Shown here: piece after piece, positions 1 through 7,865 of the stretch | How positions within the stretch are numbered: position 1 is the stretch's first letter | How the letters are laid out: every line of letters begins with the position of its first letter | Assembly (NCBI RefSeq): GCF_021404305.1 | Contig: NZ_JABFTX010000001.1 | Span: 1,488,001-1,552,000 of the forward strand | Direction of reading: 5' to 3' | Length of the DNA stretch: 64,000 nucleotides | Source of the DNA: Billgrantia ethanolica | GTDB lineage: Bacteria > Pseudomonadota > Gammaproteobacteria > Pseudomonadales > Halomonadaceae | The notes under the pieces: model-generated | What the model saw: only the letters and a program-made list of their open reading frames with translations | Database searches by the model: none | Told to the model about the DNA's origin: nothing | Made by a program: the position numbers and the translations under genes

Positions 1-603
1 CTCGCGCTTTTCGTGCAGATCGACCCGACCCCTCGCCTCAAGGAGATCAACGGCCAGCGGCAGAAGGTTTACACCTCCATCGAGGTGAACCCCAAGTTCG
101 CCGATTCCGGTGAGGCCTACCTCGAGGGCCTTGCAGTGACCGATAGCCCCGCGAGCCTGGGCACCGAGATGCTCAAGTTCTCCGCCCAGCAGGGCGACAA
201 GAGCCCGCTCGCCGCTCGCAAGCGCAATCCCGGCAACCTGTTTTCCGAAGGTGTCGAAGTCGAGCTGGATTTCTCCGACGAGAAGCCGGCGGACGAGGGC
301 CCGAGCCTGATGGAGCGCGTCACGGCGCTGTTCAAGAAGCACGATGCCAAGACTGACAAGGGCTTCGCCGCCTTCCGCGCTGACCTTGAGCAGACCCTCG
401 GCCTGTTCGTCCAGAAGCACAGCGCCTTGGCCGACGATCTCGCTGGCCGGCCCACCGCCGAGGCCTTCTCCGAGCTGCAGGCCGCTCACACCGCGCTGAA
501 GGGCCGTTTCGACGAGCTCTACAACCAGCTCGACCGCACCCCCGACACCCCGCCCCGCACGCCTGCCACCGGTGGCGAAGGCGCTCAACTGACTGACTGC
601 TGA
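1..603 (+). CDS. Capsid scaffolding protein, P2 gpO family (5' end cut off)
   Basis: Internal scaffold and maturation protease of P2-type procapsids. The frame is open from the first base of the window (reads L-A-L-F-V-Q-I-D-P), so the N-terminus is missing. The stretch KVYTSIEVNPKFADSGEAYL followed by GLAVTDSPASLGTEMLKF is characteristic of gpO; the serine in this segment is probably the protease nucleophile, which is an inference from family knowledge. The C-terminal half is charged and helical, as expected for the scaffolding part, and ends in a Pro/Thr-rich tail. It is followed after 9 bases by the major capsid gene. A GTG at 13 is internal and should not be taken as the start. Confidence 0.9.
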   Translation, partial: LALFVQIDPTPRLKEINGQRQKVYTSIEVNPKFADSGEAYLEGLAVTDSPASLGTEMLKFSAQQGDKSPLAARKRNPGNLFSEGVEVELDFSDEKPADEGPSLMERVTALFKKHDAKTDKGFAAFRADLEQTLGLFVQKHSALADDLAGRPTAEAFSELQAAHTALKGRFDELYNQLDRTPDTPPRTPATGGEGAQLTDC

Positions 604-612
604 GGAACCCCG

Positions 613-1632
613 ATGCGCAACGATACCCGTAAGGCCTTCAACCAGCTGCGAGACCGCATCGCTCAGCTCTCAGGCGTCGACACCGCCTCCGAGCAGTTCA
701 ACGTCTCGCCGTCGGTCCAACAGACCCTGGAATCCAAGATCCAGGAAAGCTCCGAGTTTCTCGACCGGATCAATATCGTCGGCGTCGACGAGCTCAAGGG
801 CCAGAAGATAGGCCTGGGCGTGACCGGTCCCATTGCCGGGCGCACCGATGTCACCCAGAAGGACCGCACGCCGCGCGATGTGACCGACCTCACCGACACC
901 ACCTATGAGTGTGTGTCGACGGAGTTCGATACCTACATCACCTGGGCCCAGCTCGATGCCTGGAGCCGCTTCCCCGACTTCCAGCAGCGCGTGCGCAACG
1001 CCATCATTCGCCAGCAGGCGCTCGACCGCATCATGGTGGGCTTCAATGGCACCACGGCCGCCACCGAGACCAACCGCGTCGAAAATCCGATGCTGCAGGA
1101 CGTCAACAAGGGCTGGCTGCAGCTCTATCGCGAAAAGGCCCCTGCCCGGGTGCTCAGCGAAGGCGCCAACGCAGGCGAGGTGCGGGTCGGCCCTGGTGGC
1201 GATTACGAAAACCTCGACGCCCTGGTCTACGACGTCGTCAACGAAATGATCGACCCCTGGCACCGCGAGTCCACCGAGCTGGCCTCGATCATGGGCCGGA
1301 AGTTGCTGGCGGATAAGTACTTCCCGTTGATCAACCAGAACCACGCGCCCACCGAACAGCGCGCGCTGGACATGATTGTCAGCCAGAAGCGGGTTGGCGG
1401 GCAGCAAGCAGTGCGCGTGCCCTTCGTTCCCGATGGCAGCTTGCTCATCACCAGCCCGCAGAACCTCTCGCTCTACTGGCAGCTCGGCAGCCGCCGCCGG
1501 CACATCCTCGACAACCCCAAGCGCAACCGGATCGAGAACTACGAGAGCTCGAACGACGCCTACGTGGTCGAGGATTACGGCTTCGGCTGTCTCGTCGAGA
1601 ACATCGTGTTCGGCGACTGGACCGGCGAATAA
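613..1632 (+). CDS. Major capsid protein, P2 gpN family
   Basis: Forms the icosahedral shell after gpO-assisted assembly. At 339 residues it is close to P2 gpN (357). The N-terminus (TRKAFNQLRDRIAQLSGV, then FNVSPSVQQTLESKIQESSEFL) and the block with GQKIGLGVTGPIAGRTDV are recognisable family features. The start is preceded by the ribosome binding site TGAGGAA. It lies between gpO and gpM genes, exactly as in P2. No anomaly seen. Confidence 0.95.
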   Translation: MRNDTRKAFNQLRDRIAQLSGVDTASEQFNVSPSVQQTLESKIQESSEFLDRINIVGVDELKGQKIGLGVTGPIAGRTDVTQKDRTPRDVTDLTDTTYECVSTEFDTYITWAQLDAWSRFPDFQQRVRNAIIRQQALDRIMVGFNGTTAATETNRVENPMLQDVNKGWLQLYREKAPARVLSEGANAGEVRVGPGGDYENLDALVYDVVNEMIDPWHRESTELASIMGRKLLADKYFPLINQNHAPTEQRALDMIVSQKRVGGQQAVRVPFVPDGSLLITSPQNLSLYWQLGSRRRHILDNPKRNRIENYESSNDAYVVEDYGFGCLVENIVFGDWTGE

Positions 1633-1641
1633 GGAGGCCCG

Positions 1642-2328
1642 ATGACAAGCCCCGCCCGTAAGCACTTCCAGCGCGTCTCCGCCGCCCAGGCGGCGGGGAC
1701 TGCCCAGCCCAACCGGCCCCAGAACGGCGACCAGTACGAGCTGCACGCCGCCGCGCTGTGGGAAGCCCGCCGCACCCTCAAGGGCATCAAGTCCGTGCAG
1801 GCCAAGATCGAGAAGAAGCGCGAGCTGTTGCCACAGTTCGACGACTACGTGACCGGCGTGCTCGAGGCCGGCAACGGCGCCCAGGACGACGTGCTGATGA
1901 CCGTCCTGGTGTGGTGCATCGACATTGGTGCCCTCGAGGGCGCCCTGGACATTGCCGAGTACGCCATGCGCCACAACCTGCAGACACCCGACCGCTACGA
2001 GCGCGACACCCCCAGCCTTATCGCCGAGGAGATCGCCGAGCAGGCCCTGCGCATGCTCGCCGACGATGGTACCGCCGCCTCTCGCATTGCCGAGATCCTC
2101 GAACGGACCCAGGCGATCACCGCCGATCACGACATGCACGACGAGATCCGCGCCAAGCTGCACAAGGCCTGGGGCTACGCCCAGCGTGACGCCGGCATGC
2201 TGGAGGCCGCCCTGGGCAACCTGCAGCGCGCCCTGTCGCTCAATGACCGCGCCGGCGTGAAAAAGGACATCGAAAAGCTCGAACGCGAGCTCAAGAACGC
2301 GGCCCCGGGCGACACCGCCCAGGGCTGA
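1642..2328 (+). CDS. Terminase endonuclease (small) subunit, P2 gpM family
   Basis: Cuts at cos sites and works with the large terminase gpP to package DNA. The 228-residue protein is near the P2 gpM size (247). It begins TSPARKHFQRVSAAQAA, a typical gpM start, has a helical centre (LMTVLVWCIDIGALEGALDIA), and a C-terminal repeat-like region (KLHKAWGYAQRDAGMLEAAL) before a charged end. An AAGGAGG sequence sits just before the ATG. A 101-base gap follows before the next gene. Confidence 0.9.
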   Translation: MTSPARKHFQRVSAAQAAGTAQPNRPQNGDQYELHAAALWEARRTLKGIKSVQAKIEKKRELLPQFDDYVTGVLEAGNGAQDDVLMTVLVWCIDIGALEGALDIAEYAMRHNLQTPDRYERDTPSLIAEEIAEQALRMLADDGTAASRIAEILERTQAITADHDMHDEIRAKLHKAWGYAQRDAGMLEAALGNLQRALSLNDRAGVKKDIEKLERELKNAAPGDTAQG

Positions 2329-2429
2329 CCCAGAGTCGCCCGCCGACGCCAAGGGGGCGCCGGGGGAGAGCGGGCTACGGCCCCATCTCGTTGATCCCGG
2401 CCCACCCCCTTCTTACATGAGTCGTCGCC

Positions 2430-2900
2430 ATGTCGCTGATCGCCGCCGGTACCGGCAAGACCGAAACGCCCCTCGAGGAGATCGCCAACAACGGCTTCTG
2501 GCCGGCGGTATCGCCGTCTGACTTCCGCGATGCCGAGCGCCTCGACGGCACAGTTACCGCGCCCCGCCTGGTACAAGCGCTGCGCGTGGCGATGGCAGAC
2601 GTTAACCGGCAACTGGCCGACTACCAGGCCGAGCAACAGGCCGCCGGCATCGAAAGCGCCGCGGCCATCCCGCTCGAGCCCTGGCAGATCGAAGGCCACC
2701 ATGCCCAGCTCTACCGCCGCGCCGTCTACGCCCAGGCCCACGCCGACCTGCTCGAGCGCTATCGCTCCTACAGCGCCACCGGCGAGGGCGACGAGCGCGG
2801 CGAAGCCAAGGATCTCGCCGCCGACGACTACCGCGGCGATGCCCGCTGGGCAATCGCCGAACTCACCGGCCGCACCCACAGCACCGTGGAGCTGATCTGA
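2430..2900 (+). CDS. Head completion/stabilisation protein, P2 gpL family
   Basis: A head-tail connector protein that acts after DNA packaging. The 156-residue product is near P2 gpL (169). Support comes from position between gpM and gpX and from the segment NNGFWPAVSPSDFRDAERLD, typical of gpL N-termini. The gene ends TGATG, with its stop overlapping the start of the tail X gene by one base, suggesting coupled translation. The 101 bases before it hold no ORF and no clear promoter. Confidence 0.88.
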   Translation: MSLIAAGTGKTETPLEEIANNGFWPAVSPSDFRDAERLDGTVTAPRLVQALRVAMADVNRQLADYQAEQQAAGIESAAAIPLEPWQIEGHHAQLYRRAVYAQAHADLLERYRSYSATGEGDERGEAKDLAADDYRGDARWAIAELTGRTHSTVELI

Positions 2901-3109
2901 TGCAGACCGTGCGCGCCCACCAGGGCGAAACGCTGGACGCACTCTGCCACCGCGTGCTCGGCACCACGGCAGCGGTGACCGAGCAGGTGCTGCAGCTGAA
3001 TCCCGGTTTGGCCGAACTCGGCCCGATTCTGCCGGAGGGCACCCCGGTCAAGCTGCCCGACGCCCCGCCTCAGCCAGAGCGGCGCGACGTCATTCAGCTC
3101 TGGACATAA
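2900..3109 (+). CDS. Tail protein X, LysM-like (P2 gpX family)
   Basis: A 69-residue protein of the tail X family (P2 gpX has 67). Sequence such as TVRAHQGETLDALCHRVLG, followed by VLQLNPGLAELGPILPEGTPVKLPD, is the LysM-like fold found in baseplate-associated tail X proteins, which may bind peptidoglycan or act in tail assembly. Its start overlaps the gpL stop by one base. Only a short gap separates it from the holin gene. Confidence 0.9.
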   Translation: MQTVRAHQGETLDALCHRVLGTTAAVTEQVLQLNPGLAELGPILPEGTPVKLPDAPPQPERRDVIQLWT

Positions 3110-3134
3110 CGAAACGCAATACGCAGAGGACCTC

Positions 3135-3479
3135 ATGGCCGAACCCAGCACCACGACCGCCGCCGGTACCGCCACGCTCACCGCCGTGGTGATCGGCCTG
3201 CTGCCGGGCATCGACGCCAATGCCGTCATTGGCGCGTTCTGCGGCGCGAGCCTGTTCGTGATCAGCGCCAAGGATCTCGGGCTGTTCGAGCGCCTCGCCT
3301 ATCTCGCCATCTCGTTCTGGATCGGCTATCTGGGCGGCCCCGCGATGCTCGGCAGCATCATCGACCACAGCGCCGTGGCGGCATTCGTTGCCGCTGCGGT
3401 GACCATCACCGCCGGGCTGAGAGTCATCGAGGGGGTCAAGACCCTCGACCTGAAGGCCTGGCTAGGAGGCAAGAAGTGA
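3135..3479 (+). CDS. Putative holin, multi-pass membrane protein
   Basis: A 114-residue hydrophobic protein with three or four membrane segments (about residues 8-24, 28-45, 55-75 and 83-100) and a basic end (WLGGKK). It lies where P2 has holin gene Y, just before the endolysin. It probably forms the inner-membrane lesion that releases or activates the endolysin. The product resembles short phage membrane proteins annotated as putative holins, but the holin role here is mainly inferred from size, topology and position. Its stop overlaps the next start (GTGA). Confidence 0.75.
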   Translation: MAEPSTTTAAGTATLTAVVIGLLPGIDANAVIGAFCGASLFVISAKDLGLFERLAYLAISFWIGYLGGPAMLGSIIDHSAVAAFVAAAVTITAGLRVIEGVKTLDLKAWLGGKK

Positions 3480-3748
3480 CTATCGCCGAGCTGGTGACCG
3501 TGATAGCCGCCCTGGTGATCATCGCCCGCATCCTGACGTTTCGGCGCAACGGCAGCCGCTACCGACCCGGCGTGTCTTTCCTCGCCTGGCTGTCCGTCGT
3601 CACGTGCACAGTGATCGTCGTGCGCATCATCGCTGCGGGAGAGCCGGAAGCCTGGTGGCTCGCCCTGCTGCTCGCCGCTACCGCCGCCCTGGTGCTGCGC
3701 GCCGGCGGCAACCTTGCCCACTTGTTCCGCCCACGCCGGAGGCAATGA
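3476..3748 (+). CDS. Second holin-type membrane protein
   Basis: A 90-residue protein with about three hydrophobic segments (residues 1-18, 35-55 and 58-75) and a strongly basic C-terminus (LFRPRRRQ). The GTG start overlaps the upstream stop. Paired membrane proteins before an endolysin often act as holin and antiholin, or holin and pinholin; which is which cannot be read from the sequence. It resembles the small phage-holin families found in other P2-like phages of gammaproteobacteria. Confidence 0.65.
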   Translation: MTIAELVTVIAALVIIARILTFRRNGSRYRPGVSFLAWLSVVTCTVIVVRIIAAGEPEAWWLALLLAATAALVLRAGGNLAHLFRPRRRQ

Positions 3749-3749
3749 C

Positions 3750-4325
3750 ATGACTCACCCGCTCACGCCTGCTGCCACTCAGGTCAAGTCCCTATTCATC
3801 GCCGCCGGCCATTCGGACACCGACCCGGGTGCCGTCGGGCACGGTCACACCGAGGCCGATATCGTGCTCGAGTTCCGTGACCTGCTCGCCGGCTACCTGC
3901 GCGGCAAAGTGTTGTTCGACAAAGACGGCCAGCCCGGCCAGAACCTGCCGCTGCGCGAAGCCATCGGCGCCGCGAAGTCGCACGACATCGCCATCGAGTT
4001 CCACTGCAACGCATTCACCAACCCGTCGGCCACCGGGGTGGAAACCCTCAGCGCCCGCGAGCACTACCCCCTCGGCAACGCCATCTGCAAGGCCGTGAGC
4101 GAAACCCTCGGCATCGCCAACCGCGGCGCCAAGGGTGAAGCCAGCGGGCAGCACAGCCGCCTCGGCTTCATCGCCACCGGCGGCGGCATCATCGTCGAAC
4201 TGTTCTTCATCACCAACAAGAGCGACCTCGCCAAGTACATCGCCAACCGCCGCCGCCTCGTCGAAGCCGTCGGCAACGTGCTGATCGAAGCCGCTTGCGC
4301 CGATACCTACGGCGCGGCGGCATGA
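3750..4325 (+). CDS. N-acetylmuramoyl-L-alanine amidase endolysin
   Basis: A zinc amidase (Amidase_3 type) that cleaves the amide bond between MurNAc and the peptide stem at lysis. The 191-residue protein has the first metal histidine in IAAGHSDTDPGAVG, a glutamate in DIVLEF, the second histidine in IEFHCNA, and the acidic end-of-domain residue in GGIIVELFFITN. No signal peptide is visible, so release depends on the holins. The start at 3750 is chosen because GGAGG lies 9 bases upstream; an upstream in-frame ATG at 3714 would overlap the membrane gene. Confidence 0.88.
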   Translation: MTHPLTPAATQVKSLFIAAGHSDTDPGAVGHGHTEADIVLEFRDLLAGYLRGKVLFDKDGQPGQNLPLREAIGAAKSHDIAIEFHCNAFTNPSATGVETLSAREHYPLGNAICKAVSETLGIANRGAKGEASGQHSRLGFIATGGGIIVELFFITNKSDLAKYIANRRRLVEAVGNVLIEAACADTYGAAA

Positions 4326-4385
4326 AGCTCGCATTGGCCATCGCCGCCGTCGGCTACGCCCTCTCCAATGAATGGAGCGCTTTGC

Positions 4386-4757
4386 ATGAACCACTATCGC
4401 AAGCTCGTCGGCATCATCTTAATGGCCCTACCCCTAACCGTCGGTTGGGTGGGCCGTGGCTGGTACGAGGACGCCCGGCGCCTTACCGCCGAGCGGGCCA
4501 CCCGCCAGGCCATCGATGCCGCCATGGCGCGAGAGTCCGACATAGCCGAGCGCGTCGAAGCCCGTCTCGCCGAGCTCACCGCCAACGAGCGCGTCATCGA
4601 CAGGGGAATCATTCGTGAGATCGAGCGCCCGATATATCGCCGCGTCTGCCTTGAGCCTGACGCTGTCCGCCTGCTCAACGACGCCGCCGCCGGCCGCGCT
4701 CCCGATCCAGCAGAGCCTGCTGCAGCGCTGTCCGGCCGAGCTGCCGGAGCTGACTGA
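4386..4757 (+). CDS. Rz-like inner-membrane spanin subunit
   Basis: A 123-residue protein with an N-terminal membrane anchor (IILMALPLTVGWVGRGWY) and a long charged helical region (about residues 28-85), the classic i-spanin layout. It lies right after the endolysin, and its 3' part overlaps an Rz1-like lipoprotein gene in another frame. i-Spanin and o-spanin join across the periplasm and fuse the two membranes in the last lysis step. Sequence identity with known Rz is low, so the call rests on topology and the overlap. Confidence 0.8.
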   Translation: MNHYRKLVGIILMALPLTVGWVGRGWYEDARRLTAERATRQAIDAAMARESDIAERVEARLAELTANERVIDRGIIREIERPIYRRVCLEPDAVRLLNDAAAGRAPDPAEPAAALSGRAAGAD

Positions 4758-4878
4758 CGGTACCGGCGGCGACGTCGCTCTCACCATGAGCGCCTGGGCC
4801 AGCCAGTACCACCGCTGTGCCACGCGCCACAACGGCCTGGTTGACGCCATCGAAAGCCATTCGGAGACCCGCCAATGA
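4615..4878 (+). CDS. Rz1-like outer-membrane spanin lipoprotein
   Basis: An 87-residue lipoprotein. The signal sequence ends in the lipobox LSAC, followed by a proline-rich start (STTPPPAALP) typical of o-spanins. The first 143 bases lie inside the Rz-like gene in a different frame, and the last bases overlap the gpR start. A GTGAGA region serves as start; the exact start codon is uncertain but must precede the lipobox. Together with the Rz-like protein it forms the spanin complex. Confidence 0.82.
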   Translation: MRSSARYIAASALSLTLSACSTTPPPAALPIQQSLLQRCPAELPELTDGTGGDVALTMSAWASQYHRCATRHNGLVDAIESHSETRQ

Positions 4879-5366
4879 TCAAGCTGCAAGCCCTGCGCAA
4901 GCACCTGCTCGAGGCCGTGCCCGACCTCAAGCGTGGCCCCGAGAAGCTGCTCACCTTCGTGCAGGATGGCGGCATCGCCTTCGCTCGTGGACAGCATCTC
5001 AGCCACGAGTACCGCGTCGACGCCCAGATCGTCGTCACCGATTACAGCGGCAGCCTGGATACCCTGATGATCCCGCTACTGCAGTGGCTCAGCCGCTACC
5101 AGCCCGATCTCGACCCCGACGAGGCCATACGCCTCGAGGCCGAGATCCTCAGCAACGACGCCTGGGATCTCGCCCTCACCGTGCGGCTTACCGAGCGCGT
5201 CATCGCCCTGGTGAACTGCGAAACCGGCACCATCAACGCTGAGCACCGTATGCCCGCCTATCCGATAGAGGTCTGCCCGGCGCTCTCCTGGGAGCTTCAC
5301 ACCAAGGCGCCCGGGGAAGATGCCTACCAGCTGGCCAGCAGTTGGGAGAGCCCCACCGATGAGTGA
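4875..5366 (+). CDS. Tail completion protein, P2 gpR family
   Basis: Needed for finishing the tail so that it can join the head. The 163-residue protein starts IKLQALRKHLLEAVPDLK and has PEKLLTFVQDGGIAFARG and FEYRVDA-like segments (here HEYRVDAQIVVTDYSG), which are recognisable gpR features. Its ATG overlaps the Rz1 stop (ATGA), and its end overlaps the gpS start by 8 bases, so translation is probably coupled along R and S. Confidence 0.92.
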   Translation: MIKLQALRKHLLEAVPDLKRGPEKLLTFVQDGGIAFARGQHLSHEYRVDAQIVVTDYSGSLDTLMIPLLQWLSRYQPDLDPDEAIRLEAEILSNDAWDLALTVRLTERVIALVNCETGTINAEHRMPAYPIEVCPALSWELHTKAPGEDAYQLASSWESPTDE

Positions 5367-5808
5367 GCGCGATCTGGAATCGTTCGAGCGCTGGCTCGAG
5401 CCGCTGATCGAGAAGCTCAGCCCCGGCGAGCGTCGCCAGTTGGCCCGCCAGATCGCCCGCGAGAACCGAATCAGCCAGCGCGAGCGCATCAAGGCCCAGC
5501 GCAACCCCGACGGCAGCGCCTACCAGCCCCGCAGCGCCCTGCGCGGCCAGGCCGGCAGCATCCGTCGCAAAGCCATGTTTACCAAGCTGCGTAGCGCCCG
5601 CTATCTCACCATGAGCGCAGGCCCCGATGCCGCCGTGGTTCGCTTCATGGGCCGCGTAGCCAGCATCGCCCGGGTTCACCAGCTTGGCCTGCGCGACCGC
5701 GTCGCGCCTGGCGGCCCTACCGTACGCTACCCGCAACGCGAACTGCTCGGCTTCACCCGCGCCGATCGCGAGCGCATCCGAGACAACCTGATCGACCACC
5801 TCACCTGA
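5359..5808 (+). CDS. Tail completion protein, P2 gpS family (virion morphogenesis)
   Basis: A 149-residue protein acting with gpR at the tail terminus. The sequence QLARQIARENRISQRERIKAQ followed by NPDGSAYQPR, and the end VRYPQRELLGFTRADRERI, are strong gpS/virion-morphogenesis signatures. The ATG at 5359 is chosen because the family begins near SERDLESFERWLEPLI and GGGAGAG precedes it; an upstream ATG at 5320 lies inside gpR. It is the last gene of the O-to-S transcription block. Confidence 0.92.
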   Translation: MSERDLESFERWLEPLIEKLSPGERRQLARQIARENRISQRERIKAQRNPDGSAYQPRSALRGQAGSIRRKAMFTKLRSARYLTMSAGPDAAVVRFMGRVASIARVHQLGLRDRVAPGGPTVRYPQRELLGFTRADRERIRDNLIDHLT

Positions 5809-5815
5809 CCAGGCG

Positions 5816-5835
5816 TGTACCGCTCGCCCGGTACA
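5816..5835 (+). promoter_or_regulatory. Putative Ogr/Delta-type late activator site upstream of V
   Basis: The 20-base dyad is TGTACC, eight bases, then GGTACA. A twin with the same arms and spacing occurs before FI (12759-12778). P2 late promoters carry an Ogr-binding dyad with outer TGT...ACA centred near -55. Both copies here are followed exactly 26 bases later by GCGCGCG(A/G)CA. The site stands 46 bases before the V start, at the P2 PV position. Binding is inferred. Confidence 0.7.
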
Positions 5836-5881
5836 TTCCCCACCGCTACCGCCCCCTACCCGCGCGCGACAGCATGGCCCC

Positions 5882-6400
5882 ATGAACAACGTCGCCGAAC
5901 TGCTCCGCCTGATTAACAACCTGATCCGCCTCGGCACAATCGCCGAGGTGGACCACGCCACCGCGCGCGTACGGGTAAAGGCCGGCGAGCTGCTCACCGC
6001 CTGGCTGCCGTGGATCGAAGGCCGCGCCGGTACCACCCGTACCTGGGATCCGCCCACCGTCGGCGAACAGGTCGTCGTGTTCTCCCCCGGTGGCGACCTC
6101 GCCGCCGGCGTCGTGCTCACCGGCCTGAACCAACAGGCCCACCCGGCCCCCAACAGCAGCCCCAACGTCATCGGCCGCTGGCTGCCCGACGGTACTCGCA
6201 TCGAGTACGACCACGAAGCCAGCACCTTGACCATCGACTGCGTCGGCGCCGTCCACGTCAAGGCCGCCGGCAAGGTCACCGTCGACGCCGAGAGCATCCA
6301 CCACAACGGCGGCAGCGCCGTCGTCACTACGGCCCATATCTGCCACCTGACCGGCCTGCCGCATGGCGACGGGTCCAGCACGGTCACCGCAGGGGAATAG
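5882..6400 (+). CDS. Baseplate assembly protein, P2 gpV family (tail spike)
   Basis: gpV forms the membrane-piercing spike at the tail tip. The 172-residue protein aligns by eye with P2 gpV from its first residues (MNNVAELLRLINNLIRLG... and RAGTTRTWDPPTVGEQVVV). The end has a repetitive beta region and finishes with a metal-binding type HICHLTGLPHGDGSS segment, like the iron-coordinating spike tip of gpV. The start at 5882 fits the family, but no Shine-Dalgarno sequence is visible before it (see findings). Confidence 0.92.
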   Translation: MNNVAELLRLINNLIRLGTIAEVDHATARVRVKAGELLTAWLPWIEGRAGTTRTWDPPTVGEQVVVFSPGGDLAAGVVLTGLNQQAHPAPNSSPNVIGRWLPDGTRIEYDHEASTLTIDCVGAVHVKAAGKVTVDAESIHHNGGSAVVTTAHICHLTGLPHGDGSSTVTAGE

Positions 6401-6402
6401 CC

Positions 6403-6600
6403 ATGGCCCTCGACAAAGACAGCCAGAAGGTACGTATAGCCGCCGAGTTCGCTGGCCTTGGCGCCGAGCGCGAAGGCGAACATTCATGGGTGGACCGACT
6501 GGCCGAGGCCATCGCTAACGCTGTCGTCGATGAGATCCAAAGCAACGCTGAAGTGCCCGTGACTACCGGCAGCTCGGCCGGCACCTACGGAGTCGTGTAG
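6403..6600 (+). CDS. Small conserved-position protein of unknown function between V and W
   Basis: A 65-residue protein with AGGGGAATAG just before its ATG. It starts two bases after the V stop and ends directly against the W start, so it is certainly in the baseplate operon. The sequence is mixed charged helical (EFAGLGAEREGEHSWVDRLAEAIANAV) with a flexible Ser/Thr/Gly end. I recognise no family. P2 has no gene here. It could be a baseplate accessory protein. Confidence 0.65.
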   Translation: MALDKDSQKVRIAAEFAGLGAEREGEHSWVDRLAEAIANAVVDEIQSNAEVPVTTGSSAGTYGVV

Positions 6601-6939
6601 ATGACCGGAATGAACGCCCAAACCGGCCGCCGCCTCGAAGGCCTCGATCACATCCGTCAGAGCGTGCGCAACATCCTCACCACGCCCATCGGCTCCCGAG
6701 TCATGCGCCGCGACTACGGCTCGCTGCTGCCCGAACTGATCGACGCCCCGCTCAACGACGCCACCCTGCTGCAGGCCTACGCTGCCTCTATCATGGCCCT
6801 CATCCGCTGGGAGCCGCGCATTCGCGTGACCGCCATCCGTCGTAGCGTCAGTACAGTCCAGCCCGGCCAGGCAGTGCTCGAAATCGACGGCCAGACCCGC
6901 GAAGGCCAGCCCCTGCAGCTCGAGGTACCCATTGCATGA
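6601..6939 (+). CDS. Baseplate protein, P2 gpW family (gp25-like)
   Basis: A 112-residue wedge component homologous to T4 gp25. The typical features are LEGLDHIRQSVRNILTTPIGSRVMRRDYGS near the N-terminus (here given in two parts: the helix LDHIRQSVRNILTT and the motif GSRVMRRDYGS), and a later beta region. GGAG lies 9 bases before the ATG at 6601; a second ATG at 6610 is possible. It overlaps the J gene by four bases. Confidence 0.93.
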   Translation: MTGMNAQTGRRLEGLDHIRQSVRNILTTPIGSRVMRRDYGSLLPELIDAPLNDATLLQAYAASIMALIRWEPRIRVTAIRRSVSTVQPGQAVLEIDGQTREGQPLQLEVPIA

Positions 6940-7865
6940 GCGGCCCTATCGATCTCTCCCAGCTGCCGCCGCCGCGCGTCGTCGAAGAACTCGACTACGA
7001 GGCCGTCTATGCCGAGCGAAAGGCTGCGCTTCTCGCCCTGGTGCCGGCCGAGCGCCGCGACGACGTCGAAGCCACCCTCGAACTGGAAAGCGAGCCGCTC
7101 ACCCTGCTGCTGCAGGAAAACGCCTACCGCGAGCTCCACTGGCGGCAGCGTGTCAACGAAGCCGCCCGCGCCGTCATGCTCGCCTACGCCAACGATGAGG
7201 ACCTCGATCACCTGGTCGCCAACTACAACGTTCAGCGCCTCATGATCGACCCCGGCGACCCCACCGCCACCCCGCCGGTACCGCCCACCTACGAGGGCAA
7301 CACCGAGCTACGCCTGCGCGGGCAGGAATCATGGGAAGGCCTCAGCGTCGCCGGCCCCACCGGTGCCTATGAGTTCCACGCCCGTAGCGCCGACGGCCGC
7401 GTTGCCGATGTCCGCGCCCTCTCGCCCGAGCCCAGCGAGGCACTAATCATCGTCCTGTCCCGAGAGGGAAACGGTGAGGCAAGCCCGGAGCTACTCGGCA
7501 TCGTTGGCAAGGCCCTCTCTGCCGAGGATATTCGCCCGGTGGGTGACCGCGTGACAGTGCAGTCAGCCGAGATCATCGATTACCAGATCATTGCCGAGCT
7601 GCAGCTCTTCGAGGGGGCCAGCAGCGCAGAAGAGCCGATCCTCGAAGCCGCAAACGCCCGGTTGCAACGCTACATCGAAGCCCAGCACCGCCAGCGCCGG
7701 CGGCTTGGCGTCAGTATCTACCGTGACGCCATCAAGGCGGCGCTGCACGTCGAGGGCGTCGAGCACGTCAACCTCATCGAGCCCGCCGAGCACTTGATAC
7801 TCGACAAGACCAAGGCCGCCCGCTGCACATCATTCAGTGTCGTCGTGGGGGTGTCCGATGAGTGA
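6936..7865 (+). CDS. Baseplate wedge protein, P2 gpJ family
   Basis: A 309-residue wedge protein that links W and I in the baseplate. It begins DLSQLPPPRVVEELDYEAV, a well-known gpJ start, and contains NAYRELHWRQRVNEAARAVML and YANDEDLDHLVANYNVQR, both diagnostic. Its length is about that of P2 gpJ (302). ATGA overlaps join it to W, and eight bases overlap the I gene, a tightly coupled unit. Confidence 0.95.
   Translation: MSGPIDLSQLPPPRVVEELDYEAVYAERKAALLALVPAERRDDVEATLELESEPLTLLLQENAYRELHWRQRVNEAARAVMLAYANDEDLDHLVANYNVQRLMIDPGDPTATPPVPPTYEGNTELRLRGQESWEGLSVAGPTGAYEFHARSADGRVADVRALSPEPSEALIIVLSREGNGEASPELLGIVGKALSAEDIRPVGDRVTVQSAEIIDYQIIAELQLFEGASSAEEPILEAANARLQRYIEAQHRQRRRLGVSIYRDAIKAALHVEGVEHVNLIEPAEHLILDKTKAARCTSFSVVVGVSDE

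Noticed and set aside
670..2352. Long minus-strand frame of 560 codons opposite capsid and terminase genes
   Set aside because: It mirrors gpN and gpM, has the Val/Ala/Gly/Leu-rich composition of GC-rich antisense frames, and shows no domain.
4322..4618. Frame starting MKLALAIAAVGYALSNEW right at the endolysin stop (ATGA)
   Set aside because: It overlaps most of the Rz-like gene and soon turns into Arg/Pro-rich out-of-frame sequence. At most a short leader peptide; not listed as a gene.
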